DNA from: Azohydromonas lata NBRC 102462
Lineage (GTDB): Bacteria > Pseudomonadota > Gammaproteobacteria > Burkholderiales > Burkholderiaceae_C
Length of the DNA stretch: 12,742 bases
Direction: 5' to 3'
Assembly (NCBI GenBank): GCA_945878385.1
Contig: CAMCTE010000053.1
Coordinates: 1-12,742, forward strand
The notes beneath the pieces were generated by a model that was not told the origin of the DNA, did not search any database, and saw nothing but the letters and a program-made list of their open reading frames with translations. This document shows positions 6,233 through 12,742 of the stretch, one piece after another. The stretch's first letter is position 1. Each line of letters begins with the position of its first letter. A program made the position numbers and the translations under genes.

Positions 6233-9200
6233 ATGACCGATCTGTCCGCCGACTTCAAGGCCCTGGCCAACTACCGCCCCACCCACAAGGTCCGCTTCGT
6301 CACCGCGGCCAGCCTGTTCGATGGGCATGACGCGGCCATCAACATCATGCGCCGCATCCTGCAGGGCATGGGCGCCGAAGTGATCCACCTGGGGCACAAC
6401 CGCTCGGTCGATGAAGTGGTCACGGCAGCCTTGCAGGAGGATGTGCAGGGCATCGCGGTCAGCTCCTACCAGGGCGGGCATGTCGAATACTTCAAGTACA
6501 TGGTGGAGCTGCTGCGCGCTCGCGGCGGTGCGCACATTCAAGTGTTTGGCGGCGGCGGCGGCGTGATCGTGCCGGCTGAGATCCGCGACCTGAACGAACA
6601 GGGCGTGCGCATCTACAGCCCCGAAGACGGCCAGCGCATGGGCCTGCAGGGCATGATCGGCGAGATGATGATGCGCTGCGACCGGGACCTCTCGGCGCAT
6701 GCACCTTCGGGCGTGTCGGCGGTGCAGGGCCACACGGAAGCCGCCTGGCGCGCCCTGGCGCAACTGATCACCGCACTGGAAAACGGCAAGGCCGACGCGA
6801 ATTTGGTGGCCGGCGTGCGGGAGGCTGCCGCCACACGCACGATCCCCGTGTTGGGCATCACCGGAACTGGTGGCGCAGGTAAGTCCTCACTCACCGATGA
6901 ATTGATCCGCCGCATTCGTCTGGACCAGGACGATGCGCTGCGCATCGCCGTCATCTCCATCGACCCCTCGCGCCGCAAGAGCGGCGGGGCCCTCTTGGGC
7001 GACCGCATCCGCATGAATGCAACGGGGCCGTGGCAGAACGGTCAGAGGGTCTTCATGCGTTCCCTGGCCACGCGCGAAGCCGGCAGCGAGATTTCCCAGG
7101 CCCTGCCCGATGTGGTGGCCGCCTGCCGCGCCGCGGGCTTTGACCTGGTGATCGTGGAAACCTCGGGCATCGGTCAGGGCGACGCGGCCATCGTGCCGCA
7201 TGTGGATGTACCGATGTATGTGATGACGCCGGAGTTCGGCGCGGCCAGCCAGCTTGAGAAGATCGACATGCTGGACTTCGCCGAGTTCGTGGCCATCAAC
7301 AAGTTCGACCGCAAGGGCTCGCAGGACGCCCTGCGCGATGTGGCCAAGCAGGTGCAGCGCAACCGCGAAGCCTGGACCGTCAACACCGACGAGATGCCGG
7401 TGTACGGCACCATGGCCAGCCGCTTCAACGACGACGGGGTAACGGCGCTGTACCAGGGCCTGAAGGCACGCCTGCAGCAATTGGGCTTGAAGATGGCCGA
7501 TGGCCGCCTGCCCCTGGTGAACACCCGCCACAGCACGCAGCAGACGCCCATCGTGCCGCCGGCGCGGGTGCGCTACTTGGCCGACATTGCCGACACCGTG
7601 CGCGGCTACAAGCGGCGCGTGGCTCACCAGGTGCGCCTGGCCCGCGAGGTGCAGCAGTTGCGCGAAGCCGCGCGCATGCTCACCGTGGACAAGCCCGACA
7701 AGCCGCGTGCCGCCGAAGCCGCACTGGACCTGGCCACCAAGCGCGAGGCCGAGCTGGGTGCTGATGCACGCAAGCTGCTGGCGCAGTGGCCCGACATGCA
7801 AAAGGCCTATGCGGGCGACGAATATGTGGTGAAGATCCGCGACAAGGAAATCCGCACTGCGCTCACCCACACCACGCTGTCGGGCAACAAGATCCGCAAG
7901 GTGGCCCTGCCCCAGTACGAGGACAACGGCGAGATCCTCAAGTGGTTGATGCTGGAAAACGTGCCGGGTTCCTTCCCGTACACCGCAGGCACCTCCGCCT
8001 TCAAGCGCGAAGGCGAAGACCCCACCCGCATGTTCGCCGGTGAAGGCGACGCCTTTCGCACCAACCGCCGCTTCAAGGTGGTCAGCGAGGGCATGCCGGC
8101 CAAGCGGCTTTCAACCGCCTTCGATTCGGTCACCCTCTACGGCCACGACCCCGACCGCCGGCCCGACATCTACGGCAAGGTGGGCAACTCGGGTGTGTCG
8201 ATTGCCACGCTGGACGACATGAAGGTGCTGTACGGTGGGTTCGACCTCACGAATCCGTCCACCTCGGTGAGCATGACGATCAACGGCCCGGCGCCCTCGA
8301 TCCTGGCGATGTTCATGAACACCGCCATCGACCAGAACCTGGAAAAGTTTCAGGCCGACAACGGGCGCGAACCCACCGCCGATGAAGCGCAGAAGATCCG
8401 CGCTTGGACGCTGGCCAATGTGCGCGGCACGGTGCAGGCCGACATCCTCAAGGAAGACCAGGGCCAGAACACCTGCATCTTCTCCACCGAGTTCTCGCTG
8501 AAGGTAATGGGCGACATCGCCTCGTACTTCGTGCACCACGATGTGCGCAACTTCTATTCGGTGTCCATCAGCGGCTATCACATCGCCGAAGCGGGTGCGA
8601 ACCCGATTTCGCAGCTGGCCTTCACGCTGTCCAACGGCTTCACCTTCGTGGAAGCGTACTTGGCACGCGGGATGCACATCGACGATTTCGCGCCGAACCT
8701 GTCCTTCTTCTTCAGCAACGGGATGGATCCGGAGTACACGGTGCTGGGCCGCGTGGCACGCCGCATATGGGCCACGGCCCTGCGCGAGCGCTATGGCGCC
8801 AATGACCGTTCGCAAAAGCTGAAGTACCACATCCAGACTTCAGGCCGCTCACTGCACGCGCAGGAAATCGCCTTCAACGACATCCGCACCACGCTGCAGG
8901 CGCTGATCGCCATCTACGACAACTGCAACAGCCTGCACACCAACGCCTACGACGAAGCCATCACCACGCCCACAGAAGAAAGCGTGCGCCGCGCGATGGC
9001 CATCCAGCTCATCATCAACCGCGAGTGGGGCCTGGCCAAGAACGAGAACCCCAACCAGGGCGCCTTCATCATCGACGAACTCACCGAACTGGTGGAAGAA
9101 GCGGTGCTGGCCGAGTTCGAGAAGATTGCCGAACGCGGTGGTGTGCTGGGGGCCATGGAAACCGGCTACCAGCGCAGCAAGATCCAGGAAGAGAGCATGC

Positions 9201-9523
9201 ACTACGAGATGCTCAAGCACACGGGCGAGCATCCCATCATCGGCGTGAACACCTTCCGCAATCCGCATGGTGAGCCGATGCCCGAATCGATCGAATTGGC
9301 CCGTTCAACCCCCGAGGAAAAGGAGTCGCAGCTTCAGCGGCTGAACGACTTCCATGCGCGCCATGCCGCGCAGGCCGGGCCGATGCTGCAGCGCCTGAAG
9401 CAGGCGGTGATGGACAACGCCAATGTGTTCGAGGTGCTGATGGACGCGGTGCGGGTGTGTTCCTTGGGGCAAATCACGGCCGCTCTGTTTGAGGTGGGCG
9501 GGCAATACCGCCGCAGCATGTAA
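6233..9523 (+). CDS. icmF: Fused isobutyryl-CoA mutase-type enzyme (IcmF), B12-dependent
   Basis: A 1096-residue single chain with three parts. Residues 1-140 are the B12-binding Rossmann domain, with D30-G-H32-D-A-A supplying the cobalt-ligating His. About 200-450 is a MeaB-like G-protein chaperone: Walker A GTGGAGKS (211-218), ETSGIGQGD (309-317), NKFD (356-359). About 560-1096 is the mutase barrel and cap, with FPYTAG (581-586), RGTVQADILKEDQGQNTCIF and SGYHIAEAG containing Y782/H783. The domain order identifies IcmF, which interconverts isobutyryl- and butyryl-CoA through an adenosylcobalamin radical; some forms also rearrange isovaleryl- and pivalyl-CoA. The acyl-pocket glutamine is kept (Q745), but the usual Phe position reads S588, so the true substrate may differ. 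The start ATG has GAGG at 6224-6227. The LiuR-like palindrome lies just upstream. Confidence 0.95.
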   Translation: MTDLSADFKALANYRPTHKVRFVTAASLFDGHDAAINIMRRILQGMGAEVIHLGHNRSVDEVVTAALQEDVQGIAVSSYQGGHVEYFKYMVELLRARGGAHIQVFGGGGGVIVPAEIRDLNEQGVRIYSPEDGQRMGLQGMIGEMMMRCDRDLSAHAPSGVSAVQGHTEAAWRALAQLITALENGKADANLVAGVREAAATRTIPVLGITGTGGAGKSSLTDELIRRIRLDQDDALRIAVISIDPSRRKSGGALLGDRIRMNATGPWQNGQRVFMRSLATREAGSEISQALPDVVAACRAAGFDLVIVETSGIGQGDAAIVPHVDVPMYVMTPEFGAASQLEKIDMLDFAEFVAINKFDRKGSQDALRDVAKQVQRNREAWTVNTDEMPVYGTMASRFNDDGVTALYQGLKARLQQLGLKMADGRLPLVNTRHSTQQTPIVPPARVRYLADIADTVRGYKRRVAHQVRLAREVQQLREAARMLTVDKPDKPRAAEAALDLATKREAELGADARKLLAQWPDMQKAYAGDEYVVKIRDKEIRTALTHTTLSGNKIRKVALPQYEDNGEILKWLMLENVPGSFPYTAGTSAFKREGEDPTRMFAGEGDAFRTNRRFKVVSEGMPAKRLSTAFDSVTLYGHDPDRRPDIYGKVGNSGVSIATLDDMKVLYGGFDLTNPSTSVSMTINGPAPSILAMFMNTAIDQNLEKFQADNGREPTADEAQKIRAWTLANVRGTVQADILKEDQGQNTCIFSTEFSLKVMGDIASYFVHHDVRNFYSVSISGYHIAEAGANPISQLAFTLSNGFTFVEAYLARGMHIDDFAPNLSFFFSNGMDPEYTVLGRVARRIWATALRERYGANDRSQKLKYHIQTSGRSLHAQEIAFNDIRTTLQALIAIYDNCNSLHTNAYDEAITTPTEESVRRAMAIQLIINREWGLAKNENPNQGAFIIDELTELVEEAVLAEFEKIAERGGVLGAMETGYQRSKIQEESMHYEMLKHTGEHPIIGVNTFRNPHGEPMPESIELARSTPEEKESQLQRLNDFHARHAAQAGPMLQRLKQAVMDNANVFEVLMDAVRVCSLGQITAALFEVGGQYRRSM

Positions 9524-9540
9524 GCCAGGCGCCGGTCACG

Positions 9541-9564
9541 GGCGGGCCACCACTGGGGCCTGCC
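9541..9564. terminator. Hairpin between convergent icmF and the sigma-like gene
   Basis: GGCGGGCC (9541-9548) pairs with GGCCTGCC (9557-9564) over 8 bp, with one G-U pair in the plus-strand RNA and an 8-nt loop. It lies between the icmF stop and the opposing gene's stop. No T-run follows, so termination by it alone is uncertain. Confidence 0.35.
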
Positions 9565-9574
9565 GTGGCCGCAT

Positions 9575-10429
9575 TCAGCCCATCCGTTGGGAATGGGCCA
9601 TTTGCTGCACCGAACCCGAGGGTGGCTGCAGCAGCGTGTTGAAACGCCACGGCCACACTTCTTCGGGGCTGCTGCCGGAAACCAGCGCACCATCATGCGC
9701 ACGGCGCTCCAAACCCTGTGGGAACAGGCGCCGACCCCATTGAAGCAGCCAGCTCACCGGGTTTGTACGCTCGGGGGGCAGGATGGCTTCCCCCTGGAAG
9801 TGGCACACCACACCGAAGTGGCGTTGCAGGGCCTTCAGTCGGTCGCGGGGGCACAGCAGCAGCAGTGGCGCAATTCGCTCCAGTACGAACGCCGTGTCTT
9901 CACGAGCCCGGCGTTGTTGCGCCTCGTCCGCCTGGCGCATGGAGCGCAATTCCATCAAGTGATGCGATCCTTTGTCAGGGTCCCAAGGGCCGAGCTGCGC
10001 CATGCGGCGCAGCACTTCAATCTCCGTGACCGACAGGCCGGTCACCACGGCGAGTTCTTCAGGCGTGGGGTCACGGAATTCGCCCTGCACCCGCAAGCGC
10101 AACTGCACATGCTGACGCGCCAACTTCACCAAGGTCCAGCGGCGGCGCTGCAGCCGGCTCAGGTGCGTCATCTGCCGCACCTCGTCAACCATGTCGGCCT
10201 TGATGCGTTCGCGGGCGTGGGCCACAAAGGCCAGATCGGCACCCGCGGAGCCCTCGGGCCGGTCCCAATCGAACTGAACCGCCGATTGGGCCAGCGCGAT
10301 CAGGCCCACCTGCAGCAGCTCGGCCGTTTCCACCGGCGCACGCAGATGCAGCACCAGATCTCGAATCTGGTTCCGGATCCACGAATCGTGGTGCACGGAC
10401 AGCATCAGCTGTTGGGTGGAAGGCGTCAT
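9575..10429 (-). CDS. Divergent FliA-like sigma-70 family protein lacking a clear region 4.2
   Basis: A 284-residue protein. Residues about 12-90 look like sigma region 2 of the FliA/WhiG type: IRDLVLHLRAPVETAELLQV, GLIALAQSAVQFDW, then ARERIKADMVDEVR, matching the FliA pattern DDLIQAG-GLLDA-RYD and RIRGAMLDELR. Residues 95-145 (RLQRRRWTLVKL and RDPTPEELAVVTGLSVTEIE) fit region 3. CPRDRLKALQRHFG near 205 may be a remnant of region 4.1, but no helix-turn-helix for the -35 box follows; instead there is a Trp/Arg/Pro-rich tail. It may be an altered sigma factor, a sigma-like regulator or a decaying gene. The frame is intact. The start ATG has no Shine-Dalgarno, but TAGAAT lies just before it (leaderless candidate). 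No flagellar genes are nearby. Confidence 0.72.
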   Translation of the reverse strand: MTPSTQQLMLSVHHDSWIRNQIRDLVLHLRAPVETAELLQVGLIALAQSAVQFDWDRPEGSAGADLAFVAHARERIKADMVDEVRQMTHLSRLQRRRWTLVKLARQHVQLRLRVQGEFRDPTPEELAVVTGLSVTEIEVLRRMAQLGPWDPDKGSHHLMELRSMRQADEAQQRRAREDTAFVLERIAPLLLLCPRDRLKALQRHFGVVCHFQGEAILPPERTNPVSWLLQWGRRLFPQGLERRAHDGALVSGSSPEEVWPWRFNTLLQPPSGSVQQMAHSQRMG

Positions 10430-10436
10430 GGGGAAA

Positions 10437-10442
10437 ATTCTA
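10437..10442 (-). promoter_or_regulatory. Candidate -10 box (TAGAAT) for the sigma-like gene
   Basis: On the minus strand TAGAAT ends 7 nt before the ATG at 10429, so a transcript would start about at the ATG itself, giving a leaderless mRNA. This fits the absence of a ribosome-binding site. The -35 position is poor. Confidence 0.35.
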
Positions 10443-10483
10443 GGAAGCCCTACCTCGACGGGTTATCCCTCACATGGGGTGCA

Positions 10484-10538
10484 GTAGGGCCAATGATCGC
10501 CAAAACAGGCTGATTGGCCAGTCCTACCCCCCGGACTG
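10484..10538. repeat. Overlapping inverted repeats in the bktB/sigma-like divergent region
   Basis: GTAGG with GCCAAT (10484-10494) is mirrored by ATTGGC (10513-10518) and CCTAC (10523-10527), 11 pairs with a 4-nt bulge. A second perfect pair, CAGTCC (10519-10524) with GGACTG (10533-10538), shares bases with the first, so the two folds exclude each other. They lie between the two divergent starts, where operators would be expected. Confidence 0.4.
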
Positions 10539-10581
10539 CGGTGGGTGCGCGGCCCCGCCCGAACCTGTCAGGCCCGTGTTT

Positions 10582-10633
10582 CTTGGGGGATTCACAATCT
10601 CGGCTCCCCCATCCGAGGGGCCAAGACCCCAAG
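10582..10633 (+). repeat. Nested inverted repeats just upstream of bktB
   Basis: CTTGGGG (10582-10588) and CCCCAAG (10627-10633) form a perfect outer arm pair. Inside are GGGGGA/TCCCCC (10585-10590 with 10605-10610) and CTCGG/CCGAG (10599-10603 with 10613-10617), alternatives that compete for the same bases. They end 17 bp before the bktB ATG, close to its ribosome-binding site AGGAG (10641-10645). They could be a leader structure or chance G/C-tract pairing. Confidence 0.35.
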
Positions 10634-10650
10634 CGCAACGAGGAGAACCC

Positions 10651-11835
10651 ATGAGCCATCCCCCTGTCTATGTTGTCGCGGCTGCACGCACGGCCATCGG
10701 CACCTTCGGCGGCAGCCTGAAGGACATTCCCCTGGCTGATCTGGCCACCATCGCCGTCAAGGAAGCGCTGGCGCGCAGCGGAGCCCCGCTGGACGCGGTG
10801 GGCCACCTGGCCATGGGCACGGTGGTGCCCACCGAGCCGCGCGACGCCTACCTGAGCCGCGTGGCGGCCATGAACGCCGGGCTGCCCAAAGAGACGCCCG
10901 CCTTCAATGTGAACCGGCTGTGCGGTTCGGGCCTGCAGGCCATCGTCTCGGCGGCGCAGGCCATCCTGCTGGGCGACTGCGACATCGCCGTGGGCGCAGG
11001 TGCTGAAAACATGAGCCGCGGTGCGTACCTGCTGCCCGGCGCGCGTTGGGGCACCCGCATGGGCGATGCACAAGTCCAAGACTTCATGATCGGCGCCCTG
11101 CACGACCCCTTCCACAAGATCCACATGGGCATCACGGCGGAAAATGTGGCCGAGCAGTACGGCATCAGCCGCCAGCAGATGGACGAACTGGCCGCAGAAA
11201 GCCACCGCCGCGCGGCCGCGGCCATGGCCGCGGGCTACTTCAAGGACCAGATCGTCCCGGTGGTCACCCAGACCCGCAAGGGTGAAGTGCGCTTCGAGGT
11301 GGATGAGCATGTCAAAGCCTCCACCACGGTGGACACGCTGGCCGGCATGAAGCCCGCGTTCAAGAAAGATGGATCGGTCACAGCGGGCAATGCCTCGGGC
11401 ATCAACGACGGTGGCGGCGCGGTGGTGCTGGCCAGCGAAGCCGCAGTGAAGGCCCACGGCCTGAAGCCGATGGCCCGCCTGGTGGCCTATTCGCACGCCG
11501 GTGTGGAGCCCACCATCATGGGCATCGGCCCGGTACCGGCTACGCGCCGGGTGCTGGAGCGGGCAGGTTGGAAGGTAGGCGACCTGGATGTGGTCGAGAG
11601 CAACGAAGCCTTTGCTGCGCAGGCTTGCGCGGTGGTGAAGGAATTGGGCTTGGACCCGGCCAAGACCAACCCGAATGGTTCAGGCATTTCACTGGGTCAC
11701 CCCATCGGCGCCACCGGCGCCATCATCACCACCAAGGCCATCTACGAACTGCACCGCACCGGCGGCAAGCGCGCCTTGGTGACGATGTGCATCGGCGGTG
11801 GTCAGGGGATTGCGGCGCTGTTCGAGCGGGTCTGA
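10651..11835 (+). CDS. bktB: Beta-ketothiolase, BktB type (acetyl-CoA acyltransferase)
   Basis: A 394-residue thiolase, the same length as Cupriavidus necator BktB and very similar in remembered blocks (RTAIGTFGGSLKD, NRLCGSGLQAIVSAAQ, GALHDPFHKIHMG, FKDQIVPVV, GIGPVPAT). The active-site residues are present: nucleophile C91 (CGSG), H350 in SLGHPIGATGA, and C380 in TMCIGGGQG. It condenses or cleaves 3-ketoacyl-CoA; BktB accepts longer chains such as 3-ketovaleryl-CoA, so it serves fatty acid or branched/odd-chain degradation and polyhydroxyalkanoate precursor supply. The ATG at 10651 has AGGAG 5 nt upstream; the frame is open further up but has no conserved sequence. No phbB or phbC is in the window, and it stands as a single gene between the sigma-like gene and amn. 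PhaA-type specificity cannot be fully excluded. Confidence 0.94.
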   Translation: MSHPPVYVVAAARTAIGTFGGSLKDIPLADLATIAVKEALARSGAPLDAVGHLAMGTVVPTEPRDAYLSRVAAMNAGLPKETPAFNVNRLCGSGLQAIVSAAQAILLGDCDIAVGAGAENMSRGAYLLPGARWGTRMGDAQVQDFMIGALHDPFHKIHMGITAENVAEQYGISRQQMDELAAESHRRAAAAMAAGYFKDQIVPVVTQTRKGEVRFEVDEHVKASTTVDTLAGMKPAFKKDGSVTAGNASGINDGGGAVVLASEAAVKAHGLKPMARLVAYSHAGVEPTIMGIGPVPATRRVLERAGWKVGDLDVVESNEAFAAQACAVVKELGLDPAKTNPNGSGISLGHPIGATGAIITTKAIYELHRTGGKRALVTMCIGGGQGIAALFERV

Positions 11836-11881
11836 CCGAGCGCGACAGCGCCGCCTGCCGCGCCGCCACGCCAAATGGGGA

Positions 11882-11898
11882 GGGGCCGTGTAAGCCCC
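11882..11898 (+). terminator. Weak hairpin after bktB
   Basis: GGGGC (11882-11886) and GCCCC (11894-11898) form a 5-bp stem with a 7-nt loop, 47 bp after the bktB stop and 37 bp before amn. No T-run follows. It is the only terminator candidate I see in this gap. Confidence 0.25.
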
Positions 11899-11934
11899 GG
11901 CCTGAATGGTCGACGGGCAGGGGCAGAATGGGAC

Positions 11935-12742
11935 ATGGACCCCCATCTGCCCTTCTCCGCACCCCGAACCTTCGCCGACCCTGATGCCGCCCTGGCACAC
12001 GCCCGGGCCATCTACGACACCGCGGTCGAACACCTGCGCGACCAACTCCGCCGCTTCGTGGCCGGTGAAACCCCGGCTGCCCGCGTACGGGCCTGCTACC
12101 CGCGGCTGCGCGTGCGCACCGACAGCGTGGCCCGCGCCGATTCGCGCCTGGCCTATGGCTTCGTGGCCGGCCCGGGCCTGTATGAAACCACACTCACCCG
12201 ACCCGACCTGTTCGCCACCTACTACCGCACGCAGTTCGAGTTGCTGCTGAAGAACCACGGTCCCCACCTGGTCGGCGGGCTCGAGGTGGGCGTGAGCAAG
12301 ACGCCGATTCCGGTGCACTTCGCCCTGGGTGAAAACGAACACCTGGAGGGCTCGCTGAGCCCCGAGCGGCGCCTGCTGCTGCGCGACCTGTTCGACCTGC
12401 CGGACCTCACCGCCATGGACGACAGCATCGCCAATGGTTCGCACGACCCGGCACCGGGCGAGCCCGAACCGCTGTCGCTGTTCACCGCGCCGCGCATGGA
12501 CTATTCGCTGCACCGCCTGCGCCACTACACCGGCACGGTGCCCGAGCACTTCCAGAACTATGTGCTGTTCACCAACTACCAGTTCTACATCGACGAGTTC
12601 GTGCGGCTGGGCCACGCGATGATGGCCGACCCCTCATCGGAATACGAGGCCTTCATCGAGCCGGGCAATGTGGTGACGCGGCGAGTGGGGTTGGCGGCTC
12701 AGCCCGGTGATGAACGCGGCGCGCCACCGCCACGCATGCCGC
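11935..12742 (+). CDS. amn: AMP nucleosidase (Amn), N-terminal part
   Basis: The reading frame runs off the right edge; 269 codons are visible, against about 484 in E. coli Amn. The enzyme cleaves AMP to adenine and ribose 5-phosphate in the cytoplasm, for adenylate balance and salvage. The region present is the N-terminal regulatory domain, with the hallmark MDYSLHRLRHYTGT (188-201), EHFQNYVLFTNY and FYIDEFVRLG, closely following E. coli (DFSLARLRHYTGT, VEHFQPFVLFTNY, YVDEFVRWG). The catalytic nucleoside-phosphorylase-like domain lies beyond the window. I chose ATG at 11935 for its fit to family length. The Shine-Dalgarno is poor, and CAGAAT a few bases upstream (11924-11929) could be a -10 box for a nearly leaderless transcript. 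Confidence 0.93.
   Translation, partial: MDPHLPFSAPRTFADPDAALAHARAIYDTAVEHLRDQLRRFVAGETPAARVRACYPRLRVRTDSVARADSRLAYGFVAGPGLYETTLTRPDLFATYYRTQFELLLKNHGPHLVGGLEVGVSKTPIPVHFALGENEHLEGSLSPERRLLLRDLFDLPDLTAMDDSIANGSHDPAPGEPEPLSLFTAPRMDYSLHRLRHYTGTVPEHFQNYVLFTNYQFYIDEFVRLGHAMMADPSSEYEAFIEPGNVVTRRVGLAAQPGDERGAPPPRMP

Noticed and set aside
6887..7870. 327-codon minus-strand open frame opposite icmF
   Set aside because: It lies wholly inside a certain gene, has a His/Val/Gly-rich composition typical of antisense frames, and has no family resemblance.
10450..11496. 348-codon minus-strand open frame opposite bktB
   Set aside because: Shadow of the thiolase gene; it has no motif and would clash with the divergent promoter region.

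Overview
The window is GC-rich chromosomal DNA with tightly packed genes. It most likely comes from a betaproteobacterium of the order Burkholderiales (Comamonadaceae-like). That placement is an inference from gene content: an HslV with a short propeptide, the dksA-hslVU arrangement, a BktB-type thiolase of 394 residues, a fused isobutyryl-CoA mutase (IcmF), and a DksA whose zinc-site cysteines are mostly replaced. I see no tRNA, rRNA, insertion sequence, phage gene or CRISPR array. Most of the window is housekeeping or core metabolism, and no obviously new multi-gene system is visible.

Left part (1-5256). A 5' fragment of corC (minus strand) diverges from a YjiA-type COG0523 GTPase carrying a very histidine-rich metal-binding stretch. 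After a hairpin and a leader of about 200 nt comes dksA, read from a TTG codon, with a Lys/Ala/Pro-rich N-terminal tail longer than the usual whole protein and a zinc-independent type C-terminus. It is followed by a small unrecognised gene and by hslV and hslU; the last three genes are joined by ATGA stop/start overlaps, so they look like one operon. A GTPase linked to metal supply sits next to a zinc-independent DksA, followed by a stress protease (HslVU).

Middle (5257-9574). coaX (type III pantothenate kinase, minus strand) converges on hslU and diverges from icmF. IcmF is a single-chain B12-dependent acyl-CoA mutase with its own G-protein chaperone domain. A 22-bp palindrome just upstream of icmF resembles sites of the MerR-type regulator LiuR of branched-chain amino acid and fatty acid catabolism. 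One residue that controls substrate choice appears changed (Ser in place of Phe).

Right part (9575-12742). A divergent FliA-like sigma factor with no recognisable region 4.2 helix-turn-helix lies on the minus strand. It diverges from bktB (beta-ketothiolase) across a 221-bp region rich in inverted repeats. The window ends inside amn (AMP nucleosidase). IcmF and BktB could work in the same branched or odd-chain acyl-CoA metabolism, with CoaX supplying the CoA precursor, but only their proximity supports this.
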